Shown one piece after another: positions 26,299 to 34,591 of a stretch of 55,124 nucleotides of DNA. The DNA is from Gammaproteobacteria bacterium (lineage in GTDB: Bacteria; Pseudomonadota; Gammaproteobacteria; DSM-16500). The stretch's first letter is position 1, and each line of letters starts with the position of its first letter. The stretch is from NCBI GenBank assembly GCA_013288125.1, contig JABDCN010000008.1, positions 1 to 55,124 on the forward strand. Reading direction: 5' to 3'. The notes under the pieces are model-generated. The model made no database searches. It was not told the DNA's origin and saw only the letters and a list, made by a program, of their open reading frames with translations. The position numbers and the translations under genes were made by a program.

Positions 26299-27564
26299 GT
26301 GAAAGGACAATTAAAATTTTTTTCATATTTTAAATGTATAATCCGTAGTAGTATTTTGCTGATAAAGTGTTTGGCTCTGATTTTATTTGCGATATACACT
26401 GCGAGCGCATCCCAATCAATACCAACCATTGATCTTAATAAAATGAATCCAGATGAAATGAGCACTGGCCCCTATAGTTATTTTATTCCGCCATATAGTG
26501 ATTATTATTTTCATCATATAGACAAGCTGGGTTATCGAATTGATTGGGTTCGGCGTGCTGGTAAGGTGTATCTGTTGAAAGACCCGCACAGTGCATTCAC
26601 TATCTCTTATTCATACAACAATCATACTTATAGCTTGGATCAATACTTTGAACGAAATAGAGTATTAGGCTTCCTCATCCTCAAAGACAATCAAATTATC
26701 AGCGAACACTACTTCCATGGCTCTAACCAAAATTCCCGATTCCTTTCAAATTCTGTCGGAAAATCGATTACTTCGACACTCTTTGGGATCGCACTTGGAG
26801 AAGGAAAAATCTCTAGCATTGATGATCCAGTTACAAAATATATCCCCGTATTAAAAAATAGCGGTTATAATCGTGTGACATTTAGACAAGCACTTGCAAT
26901 GGCAACAGGTATTAGTGCAACGGAAGATGCATCGGATCCAGAGTCAACTGTGCATCAAATGGATCGTTCTGTACTTCGTGGTGTTCCATCATTTACACAG
27001 TTACTTCAATCACTCAAGGCTGATCCAAAGGTCAAACCTGGTACTACATTTAATTATGTTAGCATGAACACTGAAATACTGGGTTTAGCAATCGAAAATG
27101 CGACAAAAATTCCACTCAATCAATATTTACAAGAAAAAGTTTGGAGCAAAATTGGTGCTCAAAGTGACGGATTTTTATTCCGTGCAAAAGCACAGCCAGA
27201 TCAATGTGCATTTGGATGTTTTAATGCAACGCTACGCGATTATGGACGATTTGGTTTAATGATAATGAATGGCGGTACGCTGGGTGGAAATCGTATTGTG
27301 GCATCTTCATGGGTGAAAGAAGCAACATCACCGGTGAAGTATGATACACCGCCGCAAGACACTAATTATGGTTATCAGTGGTGGATTCCCACTGGCAACA
27401 GTCAAGTTTTTAAAGGCTTGGGTGTATATGGTCAAATTCTATATATTAATCCAGTTAAACATATCGTAATCGTTGAAGCATCAGCGTGGCCAAAGGCAGA
27501 TCCCGATGAAAGATGGAAAGAAGCATCAATCGTGATGGATGCTATTGCGGCTGCGCTTTCTTAA
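26299..27564 (+). CDS. Class C beta-lactamase-like serine hydrolase
   Basis: 421 aa, N-terminal hydrophobic segment (about 18-36, ending ASAS), so exported or membrane-anchored. The catalytic SVGK (Ser 152, Lys 155) lies in NSVGKSITSTLFGIALGEG. The second motif is NYVSMNTEILG, as in 6-aminohexanoate-dimer-hydrolase-like enzymes. A late GLGVYGQ occupies the KTG position. It probably hydrolyses amide or ester bonds rather than beta-lactams. Start codon is GTG 26299, preceded by TTGGAGG. The C-terminus is complete. Confidence 0.87.
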   Translation: MKGQLKFFSYFKCIIRSSILLIKCLALILFAIYTASASQSIPTIDLNKMNPDEMSTGPYSYFIPPYSDYYFHHIDKLGYRIDWVRRAGKVYLLKDPHSAFTISYSYNNHTYSLDQYFERNRVLGFLILKDNQIISEHYFHGSNQNSRFLSNSVGKSITSTLFGIALGEGKISSIDDPVTKYIPVLKNSGYNRVTFRQALAMATGISATEDASDPESTVHQMDRSVLRGVPSFTQLLQSLKADPKVKPGTTFNYVSMNTEILGLAIENATKIPLNQYLQEKVWSKIGAQSDGFLFRAKAQPDQCAFGCFNATLRDYGRFGLMIMNGGTLGGNRIVASSWVKEATSPVKYDTPPQDTNYGYQWWIPTGNSQVFKGLGVYGQILYINPVKHIVIVEASAWPKADPDERWKEASIVMDAIAAALS

Positions 27565-27583
27565 CGTTTAAAGGAGACGCCTC

Positions 27584-27670
27584 ATGTTTGTTTCTGCAAT
27601 TGCCGCTACAAAACAAGCTGATGCTTCTCATCAATATAATGTCATTATCATTGGAGCAGGTTCACATTAA
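27584..27670 (+). pseudogene. Truncated FAD/NAD(P) oxidoreductase N-terminus
   Basis: 28 codons with a strong AAGGAG at 27571-27576. The encoded end YNVIIIGAGSH is the first beta-strand and glycine loop of a Rossmann-type flavoprotein, then TAA. Only the dinucleotide motif survives; the rest of the gene has been lost and a terminator follows at once. It lies 19 bases after the serine hydrolase stop. Confidence 0.65.
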
Positions 27671-27675
27671 TATGC

Positions 27676-27707
27676 AGGTATTCCCGCTAAAAAGCGCGGG
27701 AATACCT
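27676..27707 (+). terminator. Rho-independent terminator
   Basis: Perfect 12-bp stem (AGGTATTCCCGC, 27676-27687, with its complement 27696-27707) around an 8-base loop, followed by TTCTTGTTTA. It ends the serine hydrolase transcript and may also serve the convergent DUF1566 gene. Confidence 0.85.
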
Positions 27708-27760
27708 TTCTTGTTTATATGCTGCGCAAAAGCAAAGCTTTTGCAAAAAACGCTACATTA

Positions 27761-28360
27761 TTAAAAGGCGCGAATACAACGTACACTGAGTGGAATATTT
27801 TTCTTGTATGTGGCCTCATGTGTACTACTGCCACCAGAAATATTCCAAGCACTATTAAAAGCAAATTCTGTAGAACTCCAGTATGGATTATGACTAAAAT
27901 CACTACCGTTATGTGCTTTCGCTGTTTCTGTGATTTTTGCGGTTAGCATTCCCTTGCCTAACATAAGGGCAAGTTCATTTTTTGCAGGTAAGTACCAATC
28001 AGAATAACCTTGGCTATGACTATTGGCACAAACACTTGCAGCAAGCGCTCGTTTAGATCCAATAGTTGTTATGATAATTTGCGTATTGATTTTTCCAGCA
28101 TAGGGTTGATCACCGTTAGCTCCTGTTTTACTTGGCGGAGTAGTATCCCAGGCATAGCCTGAGGTATCCGGCGCATCCTTGATATCCATTATTAATCCAT
28201 GTCGATACAATTTTTTAGAATCTAACCAATAGATCACTCCACCCTGGTAATATGCGCCAACATACAAGCCATCCGATGGATGGGAGCTGGAGTTTGCGGC
28301 ATAAACTGTGAGAAAAGAACTGCTTGTTAGTAATAGTAATGTTCCTATCGTTTTTTTCAT
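27761..28360 (-). CDS. Secreted DUF1566 (Lcl C-terminal-like) protein
   Basis: 199 aa with a signal peptide (MKKTIGTLLLLTSSSFLTVYAA). The C-terminal half carries the DUF1566 pattern: GYSDWYLPAKNELALM, YWSSTEF and PLSVRCIRAF. In Legionella this domain is common in exported proteins and in the collagen-like Lcl adhesin. No collagen repeats are present here. GGGAGTTTAA precedes the ATG. Likely an extracellular or surface protein. Confidence 0.85.
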   Translation of the reverse strand: MKKTIGTLLLLTSSSFLTVYAANSSSHPSDGLYVGAYYQGGVIYWLDSKKLYRHGLIMDIKDAPDTSGYAWDTTPPSKTGANGDQPYAGKINTQIIITTIGSKRALAASVCANSHSQGYSDWYLPAKNELALMLGKGMLTAKITETAKAHNGSDFSHNPYWSSTEFAFNSAWNISGGSSTHEATYKKNIPLSVRCIRAF

Positions 28361-28420
28361 TTAAACTCCCTGATATTTTTCATAATTCAATTTTTTTTAA
28401 TCATATCATTTCTTTCCTCA

Positions 28421-30307
28421 CTAAATCTCTATTTGCCTTCCAATCTCGACGACAGAATCTGGCGGCAATCTTAAATAGTCTGTTATTGGAAGTGCATTAC
28501 GATGCAAGAATGCAAATATATCTTCGCTGAATTTTGGCATGATACTGACATCGCCTCGAGGGATAATCGTTTCATGACCAACATAATAGATAACATCTTT
28601 GAAGTTGATGTTATAGCCTTGATGATGTATCTGTTCAAGTAACTTAGGAATATTGGGATGTTCCATAAATCCATAATTTACAATTGCACGCCAGATATTA
28701 GGATAAACTTCTTGAACTTTCAGCCTATCTTTTGTTTTACATCTTGGAATGGGCAATGTATTAATTTTTAAAATAAAAATCTCACTATGCAAAATATGAT
28801 TTTTTTTAACGTGCCAGATCATTACAGGCGGTGTATCTTGTTCTGTTCGTGTAAGAAAAACAGCCGTGTGTGGCGCTCGTGGTATATGATCTTTCACGAT
28901 TTTTTTCATAAATAAATCGATAGGAACAACTTGTTCTTTAAAACGTAAAGTAATGATGGCCATTCCTTGACGCCAGATAGTCATTATGCTGTAGATAATG
29001 ATTGCAAACAGAATGGGTATATAACCACCTTGCATAAATTTTGAAATATTCGCTGTAAAAAATGCAGCATCGATTAACATCAACACACCAATAACAATAT
29101 TTGTTTTAAATAAATTCCAATGCCATAACTCACGCATTGCAGTAAACAGTAACATTGAAGTCATCAACATAGTGGCAGATACAGCAACACCGTATGCTGA
29201 TGCTAAATTATCAGACTTGCCAAATCCTATAGTAAGACCAACTGTAGCAATCATTAACAGCCAATTAACAATACCAACATAGATTTGACCATAACCTTTA
29301 GATGATGTTTGTTTGATTCTTAATCGCGGCAACCAACCCATCTGGATTGCCTGTCTAGTCATAGAGAAGGCGCCTGTAATAATAGATTGACTGGCAATAA
29401 TAGTGGCCACTGTAGCTAATATAACAAAGGGGAAAAGAAATATTTTTGGGCATAACAAATAAAAAATATTTTCTTTGGTTGATGCACCTTCAAGAACGAG
29501 TGCTGCTTGTCCCGCATAATTGAGAAGAAGACTTGGAAATACAAATGAATACCAAGCAAGTCGAATTGAGTTTGTACCAAAATGTCCCATGTCAGCATAT
29601 AAAGCTTCTGCGCCAGTGACACAGAGAAATACACCGCCTAATACGAGAAAACCGGTGAAACCGTTCGAGAATAGATAAATCAGCCCATATTTTGGATTCA
29701 GCGCGTATAGTACAGTGGGATGTTTAGTGATTCCCCATAACCCTAAAATCCCAATAGTCAAAAACCACAATGCCATAATAGGGCCAAATGTTTTTCCAAT
29801 TTTTTCTGTGCCTTTATGTTGAATAGCAAAAAGAGCAATAAGAATGGCAATCGAACTGGGAAGCACGTAATGATTAAAGAAAGGTGAAATTATTTTTAAT
29901 CCTTCGAGAGCAGATAGCACAGAAATGGCTGGCGTAATGGCTCCATCACCATAAATGAGTGCAGCGCCCATCAAACCGATAGCAATGATGAAGGTTTTTG
30001 ATCTTCTTTTTAAGCTAAGTAGTGACATTAAAGCAAGTATGCCGCCTTCACCATCATTGTCTACTCTCATGGCAATATTGATATACTTAACACTCACTAT
30101 CATGATAAGTGTCCACACAATAAGTGATAAAGATCCTAGTATGGTTTGTACATCAGGCGAGCCCCCGCTCAAGTTAAGCACGGTTTTAAATGTGTATAGA
30201 GGACTAGTTCCAATATCTCCAAATACGACGCCTAATGCTGATATCGTTAAGATTGTAAGGCTAGAAGCAACAACCGGACGTACTTCTGTTTTATTCATCA
30301 TGGGCAT
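28421..30307 (-). CDS. kup: Kup-type potassium uptake permease
   Basis: 628 aa, near the E. coli length (622). Twelve helices occupy about residues 15-450. The signature GVVFGDIGTSPLYTFK is at about 25-40, with NDGEGGILALMSLL near 80 and YADMGHFG near 228. The C-terminal cytoplasmic domain of about 170 residues is complete. It imports K+ with H+ and works at low external pH, which suits vacuolar life. It is divergent from a Na+/H+ antiporter gene (141-base gap), so cation genes cluster here. Confidence 0.95.
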   Translation of the reverse strand: MPMMNKTEVRPVVASSLTILTISALGVVFGDIGTSPLYTFKTVLNLSGGSPDVQTILGSLSLIVWTLIMIVSVKYINIAMRVDNDGEGGILALMSLLSLKRRSKTFIIAIGLMGAALIYGDGAITPAISVLSALEGLKIISPFFNHYVLPSSIAILIALFAIQHKGTEKIGKTFGPIMALWFLTIGILGLWGITKHPTVLYALNPKYGLIYLFSNGFTGFLVLGGVFLCVTGAEALYADMGHFGTNSIRLAWYSFVFPSLLLNYAGQAALVLEGASTKENIFYLLCPKIFLFPFVILATVATIIASQSIITGAFSMTRQAIQMGWLPRLRIKQTSSKGYGQIYVGIVNWLLMIATVGLTIGFGKSDNLASAYGVAVSATMLMTSMLLFTAMRELWHWNLFKTNIVIGVLMLIDAAFFTANISKFMQGGYIPILFAIIIYSIMTIWRQGMAIITLRFKEQVVPIDLFMKKIVKDHIPRAPHTAVFLTRTEQDTPPVMIWHVKKNHILHSEIFILKINTLPIPRCKTKDRLKVQEVYPNIWRAIVNYGFMEHPNIPKLLEQIHHQGYNINFKDVIYYVGHETIIPRGDVSIMPKFSEDIFAFLHRNALPITDYLRLPPDSVVEIGRQIEI

Positions 30308-30447
30308 TAGCCATTTCCTTAATTATTTTAATTGTTAGAAGCGCATAATCATATCACTTGCTATCGTAAATTGGCTTTTGTAGCCGTCATTATCTCTGAA
30401 TTTTATAGTATTATAGTAAGCTACAAAAGGATTTTGGGACGGCACCA

Positions 30448-31605
30448 ATGGAAGAATTATACATTGCGACTTTAATCATCATATTTCTCGCAGTTACCGC
30501 GACAGTATTGTCTTATCTACTTAAAATATCCATCGCCTTAGTTGAAATCATCATGGGAATAGTTGGTGGTTTTGTTATTCATGCATGGTTTCCTGTTTAT
30601 GAAATCGGAATTAATTCTGCTTGGTTTACAGTATTAGCCAGTGTTGGTGCTTTAATGCTGACATTTTTGGCAGGTTCAGAATTGGATCTTGCAGTCATCA
30701 AAAGAGATGGGATGAAAGCGGGCCTCATTGGTTTTGTAAGCTACCTTATACCATTTTTGGGATGTACAGCTGCTGCTTATTATGGATTTGGTTGGTCAGT
30801 ACAAGCGAGTTGGTTGACTGGGTTAGTATTATCAACGACTTCAGTTGCAATTGTTTATGGTACTTTGTTAGAACTTGGTATGAATGAAACAGATTATGGA
30901 AAATCATTATTGACCTCATGCTTTGTTACTGATTCATGTACCGTACTTTCATTGGGATTAATTTTTTCTCCATTCTCTTTTAAGACCATACTATTTTTTA
31001 TTTTAACTTTTTTAATTTGTATACTATTGCCATTTTTTTGTAAAAAAACTTTTAAAGTTCTTGCAAATAAACCATCAGCTTTTGAAATAAAATTTATTTT
31101 ATTTTTTTTAGTGGGATTGGGATTAGCAGCGATATGGGCGGGATATGAACCTATCTTACCCGCTTTTTTTGTGGGGATAGCGCTCTCTAGCACAGTGGGA
31201 AAAAATCATGTTTTAATTAAACATTTGCAAACCATTACATTTGGATTATTGACACCATTTTATTTTATTCGTGCGGGATTTTTAGTTTCCGTTCCAATTC
31301 TAATAAGCTCCTGTATTCCAATATTAATATTTTTATGTTTAAAAATATTTTTTAAAGGACTAGGTGTTTATTCTTCCGTTAATTTAGTTTCATCTTATAA
31401 AAAAGAAGTGGTTTATACCGCTTTACTTATGTCAACAGGATTAGCGTTTGGTAGTATTGCAGCCTTATTTGGGTTAACACATGGTATTATTAATCAGGAA
31501 AAATATTCTTTATTAATAGCAGTGGTGGTCGCTAGCGCTATCATTCCTACGCTTATTGCAAATGCATTTTTTCTGCCGCGGGATTTGCTGAAATTAAAAA
31601 CGTAA
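30448..31605 (+). CDS. CPA2-family Na+(K+)/H+ antiporter
   Basis: 385 aa with about 12 hydrophobic helices. ALMLTFLAGSELDLAVIKRD (about residues 69-88) and GLVLSTTSVAIVYGTLLELG (about 130) are typical of KefB/NapA-type exchangers. GYEPILPAFFVGIALSSTVG (about 233) is also typical. No TrkA-N/RCK tail is present, so it is a minimal transporter. GGATTTTGGGACGG lies before the ATG. It probably balances the potassium import by Kup. Confidence 0.87.
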   Translation: MEELYIATLIIIFLAVTATVLSYLLKISIALVEIIMGIVGGFVIHAWFPVYEIGINSAWFTVLASVGALMLTFLAGSELDLAVIKRDGMKAGLIGFVSYLIPFLGCTAAAYYGFGWSVQASWLTGLVLSTTSVAIVYGTLLELGMNETDYGKSLLTSCFVTDSCTVLSLGLIFSPFSFKTILFFILTFLICILLPFFCKKTFKVLANKPSAFEIKFILFFLVGLGLAAIWAGYEPILPAFFVGIALSSTVGKNHVLIKHLQTITFGLLTPFYFIRAGFLVSVPILISSCIPILIFLCLKIFFKGLGVYSSVNLVSSYKKEVVYTALLMSTGLAFGSIAALFGLTHGIINQEKYSLLIAVVVASAIIPTLIANAFFLPRDLLKLKT

Positions 31606-31685
31606 ACATAAAGAATTTTTAACAACGTGCATTGGGGATGAGGTCTGATAAATAGATTTATTCAATTGTATTTTTTATGCTATAA

Positions 31686-31695
31686 TGTAGCTACA
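31686..31695. promoter_or_regulatory. Palindromic operator overlapping the -10 of the first TA pair
   Basis: TGTAGCTACA is a perfect 10-bp palindrome overlapping the TATAAT box at 31681-31686, 22 bases before the antitoxin ATG. Wider ATTGTA/TACAAT half-sites flank it (31665-31670 region and 31692-31697). This suits autorepression by the toxin-antitoxin complex. Confidence 0.6.
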
Positions 31696-31717
31696 ATTTA
31701 AAGTGACAGAGGTGGAT

Positions 31718-31948
31718 ATGCCGGCTTCAAAAATGATTGGAAAACGGGAATTTATACAACATACTAGCAAATATATTAAATGGGTTGAGGAGCATGGCTC
31801 GCAATTAGTCATTACCCACCATAATCAACCTGATTTGATTCTGGCTAAAATCAGGCTTAAAACGCTTAAGGACTTAAAAGGTACAGTTACTATCAAGATT
31901 CATGGTGATATTAATGAACCAATTTTACCAGGATATGATGAATGGTAA
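31718..31948 (+). CDS. Phd/YefM-like antitoxin
   Basis: 76 aa. MIGKREFIQHTSKYIKWVEE and LVITHHNQPDLILA follow the Phd/YefM DNA-binding fold (helix, then IT.xgxPvA-type strand). The acidic C-terminus DINEPILPGYDEW is a toxin-binding tail. I chose ATG 31718 because GAGGTGGAT directly precedes it; an in-frame GTG at 31703 overlaps the promoter. It overlaps the PIN toxin gene by 7 bases. Confidence 0.85.
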   Translation: MPASKMIGKREFIQHTSKYIKWVEEHGSQLVITHHNQPDLILAKIRLKTLKDLKGTVTIKIHGDINEPILPGYDEW

Positions 31949-32319
31949 TTTTAGATACTTGTGCAATCATTGAGACGTTAAAGTCATCTCCATCTTACAC
32001 CTCTAAAACAGCTAATTTAATGAGTGAAGGTGCTTATATCATGTCTGTTTCATTTGCAGAAATAGCGTGTAAAATCAGACTAGGAAAACTTGAACTTGGC
32101 ATCTCTTCACGGGAATTGTTCAAGCGATATAGTCAAATTGAACATGTTGAAATAATTGATATAGGAGCTAATCATTGGCTAGATTCAATCGAATTTGTCT
32201 GGGATGAAAATAGAGACCCAGCTGATCGAATTATTGTCGCATTTGCTATCAAAAATGAGTTACCCATTGTTACAACAGATAAAAAAATAAAAAAATTCTA
32301 TCGAAAAGTAATTTGGTAA
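31942..32319 (+). CDS. vapC: PIN-domain toxin (VapC)
   Basis: 125 aa PIN ribonuclease. Acidic residues lie in VILDTCAIIE (D5), SFAEIACKI (E about 40), RDPADRIIVAFA (D about 93/96) and TTDKKIKKF (D about 113). It overlaps the Phd-like antitoxin, giving a mixed Phd-VapC pair, which is a known combination. A second TA pair starts 187 bases downstream. Confidence 0.9.
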   Translation: MVILDTCAIIETLKSSPSYTSKTANLMSEGAYIMSVSFAEIACKIRLGKLELGISSRELFKRYSQIEHVEIIDIGANHWLDSIEFVWDENRDPADRIIVAFAIKNELPIVTTDKKIKKFYRKVIW

Positions 32320-32388
32320 TTTTTCACAAAATTCTCCCTGTCACCACAGATTTTTTTGAATACGAATGGAACGATCCCTATGTCAGAA

Positions 32389-32452
32389 TATTGTTGAGAA
32401 ACTTTATGAGTCATTACCAGAAGATAAGTTGAATAAAATATGTAGATAATGA
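32389..32452 (+). pseudogene. Degenerate coding remnant shared with 53871-53928
   Basis: In one frame this reads NIVEKLYESLPEDKLNKICR and stop. A closely similar block at 53871-53928 reads IVQKLYESLPEVE and stop. Both lie beside toxin-antitoxin pairs and lack starts. They look like the C-terminal ends of the same unidentified gene, left after deletion. Confidence 0.45.
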
Positions 32453-32461
32453 ACGACTTGT

Positions 32462-32487
32462 AATTGTGTCCCAAATGGGCTACAATT
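32462..32487. promoter_or_regulatory. Operator-like inverted repeat before relB/yafQ
   Basis: AATTGT(32462-32467)...CCCA-ATGGG...ACAATT(32482-32487) is an interrupted palindrome 19 bases upstream of the RelB-like start. The position and symmetry suit RelB/DinJ autoregulation. Confidence 0.6.
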
Positions 32488-32505
32488 ATTAAAGAGGTGA
32501 TAATT

Positions 32506-32766
32506 ATGAGTAAAGCAGCATTTATCAGGGCACGTGTAGAACCTAAATTAAAAGTAAACGCAGAGCATGTTTTAAGTGAATTGGGAATTACACCAACACA
32601 GGCTATTACAATGTTATACAGTCGCATTGCGCGTGAACATGGATGGCCTTTAGAGTTGAAAATCCCAAATGCAAAAACAGCCCGTGCAATCAGAGAGACA
32701 AGAAAAGGAAAGGGCGTAACCATTTGTAAAGATGTGGATGATTTGTTTAAAAAATTGGATGAATAA
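32506..32766 (+). CDS. RelB/DinJ-family antitoxin
   Basis: 86 aa. FIRARVEPKLKVNAEHVLSE and LGITPTQAITMLYSRIA are the RelB/DinJ ribbon-helix-helix signature. The C-terminal DVDDLFKKLDE is the toxin-binding helix. I chose ATG 32506 because AAAGAGGTGA precedes it; the 14-codon extension runs through the operator. The stop overlaps the toxin start (TAATG). Confidence 0.92.
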   Translation: MSKAAFIRARVEPKLKVNAEHVLSELGITPTQAITMLYSRIAREHGWPLELKIPNAKTARAIRETRKGKGVTICKDVDDLFKKLDE

Positions 32767-33035
32767 TGTTAAAACCAGGCTATAAAACTAGTTTTAAGAG
32801 AGATTTTAAACTTATAAAGAAAAGAGGCAAGGATATTAAAAAATTATATGACATTATATCTGATTTAATTAGCCAAAAACCGTTAGCAAAAAAACATTTA
32901 GATCATCCATTAAAAGGAGAATATAAGGATTGTAGAGAATGTCATATTGAACCAGATTGGTTGCTTATATATATCATAAATGAGAATCGCATCACATTTA
33001 TTAGAACAGGAACGCACGCTGATTTGTTTAAATGA
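32766..33035 (+). CDS. yafQ: YafQ-family mRNA interferase toxin
   Basis: 89 aa. All YafQ active-site positions are visible: His47 (HPLKGEY), His60 (RECHIEPDW), Asp64, Trp65 and His84 (GTHADLF). It cleaves mRNA on the ribosome. It is coupled to the RelB/DinJ gene by a 1-base overlap. The thioesterase gene follows directly but is probably independent. Confidence 0.94.
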   Translation: MLKPGYKTSFKRDFKLIKKRGKDIKKLYDIISDLISQKPLAKKHLDHPLKGEYKDCRECHIEPDWLLIYIINENRITFIRTGTHADLFK

Positions 33036-33100
33036 TTATTAAAAAATATACAGATGTTGATATAGCTCAGCACAGATTAACCAACGGAAAAAATACGCCT

Positions 33101-33595
33101 ATGAATACAAACAATTTAGCCTTACAAGATCTTGTCGCACCAGACGGGGTATGCTTTGGTTGTGGTTCTAAAAACACAAATGGCTTGCGGATAAAAAGCT
33201 ATTGGGACACTGATAACCTACATGTTGTCATGACACACTTGCCAGATGATCGTTATGTTGGCTGGCCATCATTGGTGTATGGTGGATTAATTAGTTGTCT
33301 CATTGACTGTCACTCTAATTGGACTGCAATGGCAAATCACTATCGTAATGAAGACCGCGAAATTGGAACATTGCCACGCATCGATTGCGTGACGGGTACG
33401 CTTGGTGTGAAATACATCAAGCCAACGCCTTTGGGTGTACCACTGATACTTAAAGCACGCATCGAAGGTGAAGTCAAACGCGCAACTCGTGTACTGTGTG
33501 AAGTATATGCTGGTGACATATTAACAGCACTAGGAGATTCAATCTTTGTTCGTGTTAATGTCGGTCATTTGGCAAAGACAGCGCATAAAGATTGA
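33101..33595 (+). CDS. PaaI-like hotdog thioesterase
   Basis: 164 aa from ATG 33101. The N-terminal CFGCGSKNTNGLRIK motif followed by a hotdog core is typical of the FcoT/PaaI-related branch of acyl-CoA thioesterases: GWPSLVYGGLISCLIDCHSNWTAM has the catalytic Gly-Gly loop and an Asp. I prefer 33101 to the upstream start at 33032, which overlaps yafQ and adds a charged stretch without homology. Substrate unknown. Confidence 0.8.
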   Translation: MNTNNLALQDLVAPDGVCFGCGSKNTNGLRIKSYWDTDNLHVVMTHLPDDRYVGWPSLVYGGLISCLIDCHSNWTAMANHYRNEDREIGTLPRIDCVTGTLGVKYIKPTPLGVPLILKARIEGEVKRATRVLCEVYAGDILTALGDSIFVRVNVGHLAKTAHKD

Positions 33596-33715
33596 GAAAA
33601 TTATTCGTGCTATCGACACAGGGCGTGAAAAGTTTTGAAGTAGTGAATATGAACAAGGGCCGTAGCGTAAGCAGCTGCTTTTTCATGCCAACAGACATCA
33701 ATAAACCCTTAAACT

Positions 33716-34348
33716 CTATTGATGGAATGTTATTGTTATCGTTGGTGTCGTTGGTGTCGTTGGTGTCGTTGGTGTCGTTGGTGTCGTTGGTGTCGTTGGT
33801 GTCGTTGGTGTCGTTGTTGACATTAGTTGTGGTGCCGCATCGTTGGTATCTGTCCTACATTTATGTGCGTCTACTTGTATCTGATATAACAAAGGAACCG
33901 GAACAATATGGTACCTAGGGCCAATTATATTGATTACACTTTTTCTTAAAAGTTTTTCATCTGGTTCGTCTTGTTTTGAAAACAGAATTCTCTCATCTAC
34001 AGGTATACGATATATATTCAAACTGGATTTAATAAGTTCCCATTTTTCTTTTATTAATGTTTTATCATTTGAAGTTTGCATCAAATTCAATAGCTTAATC
34101 ACTTCTTCAATGTATTCGTAATCGCTAATTTGGTATTCTTCTGAGGCTTGTTCCTTTAGGGTTGACCATATTTTATCGTTGCTTAACAATGTGCTCATTA
34201 TTTCTAGTAATTGGTTCCACACATCATACTTACTGATAATCCCTATTACTTTATTATAACCTTGAATTGTGATCTCATCATTTTCTGACGATGACGATGT
34301 TGATGTAGAAATGTCTGTGCTAGATGGTTCTTTAGGTCGGAAAAACAT
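33716..34348 (-). CDS. Hypothetical protein with Thr-Thr-Pro repeat tail, candidate effector
   Basis: 210 aa, no signal peptide. The N-terminus is Ser/Thr-rich and acidic (SSSSENDE). The middle (about 30-170) is helical and Leu/Ile-rich with no recognised domain. The last 35 residues are a (TTP)n run ending TITITFHQ. The run is encoded by a 9-bp tandem repeat (33741-33812). The Thr/Pro tail and lack of known homology recall Dot/Icm-type effectors and the Ser/Thr tail of the kinase-like protein at 19970-23503. CGAGGTACGCC precedes the ATG. Confidence 0.6.
   Translation of the reverse strand: MFFRPKEPSSTDISTSTSSSSENDEITIQGYNKVIGIISKYDVWNQLLEIMSTLLSNDKIWSTLKEQASEEYQISDYEYIEEVIKLLNLMQTSNDKTLIKEKWELIKSSLNIYRIPVDERILFSKQDEPDEKLLRKSVINIIGPRYHIVPVPLLYQIQVDAHKCRTDTNDAAPQLMSTTTPTTPTTPTTPTTPTTPTTPTTPTITITFHQ
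33741..33812. repeat. Eight copies of a 9-bp tandem repeat
   Basis: GTTGGTGTC repeated eight times without interruption at 33741-33812, followed by a degenerate GTTGTTGAC. On the minus strand each unit encodes Thr-Thr-Pro-type residues. Slippage would change tail length by three residues and stay in frame. Confidence 0.95.
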
Positions 34349-34591
34349 GGCGTACCTCGTTGTATTAAATGTTATTTTAGGTAATTGTATCTGAAAATTA
34401 TTAACAAAATATTAATAACGATAAAATACGCAAGTTCGCTCCGAAATGATAGAAAAGGTTTATTTAATTTTTTCTAAAGGAATAGGCGTACACTTTATTT
34501 AAAAATCGATGCCTGAATTTCGGCGGTAATAAATTATAAATTGACTATAATAGGGCGGAGAAATAGATTACTGAAATGAGATCACCGACTA

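Noticed and set aside
33741-33812. Possible CRISPR array
   Set aside because: Units are 9 bp, directly adjacent and without spacers, and they encode protein.
33592-33918. Plus-strand ORF with Val-Ser-Leu repeats
   Set aside because: It is antisense to the 9-bp repeat of the gene at 33716-34348 and starts inside the thioesterase stop region with no ribosome site.
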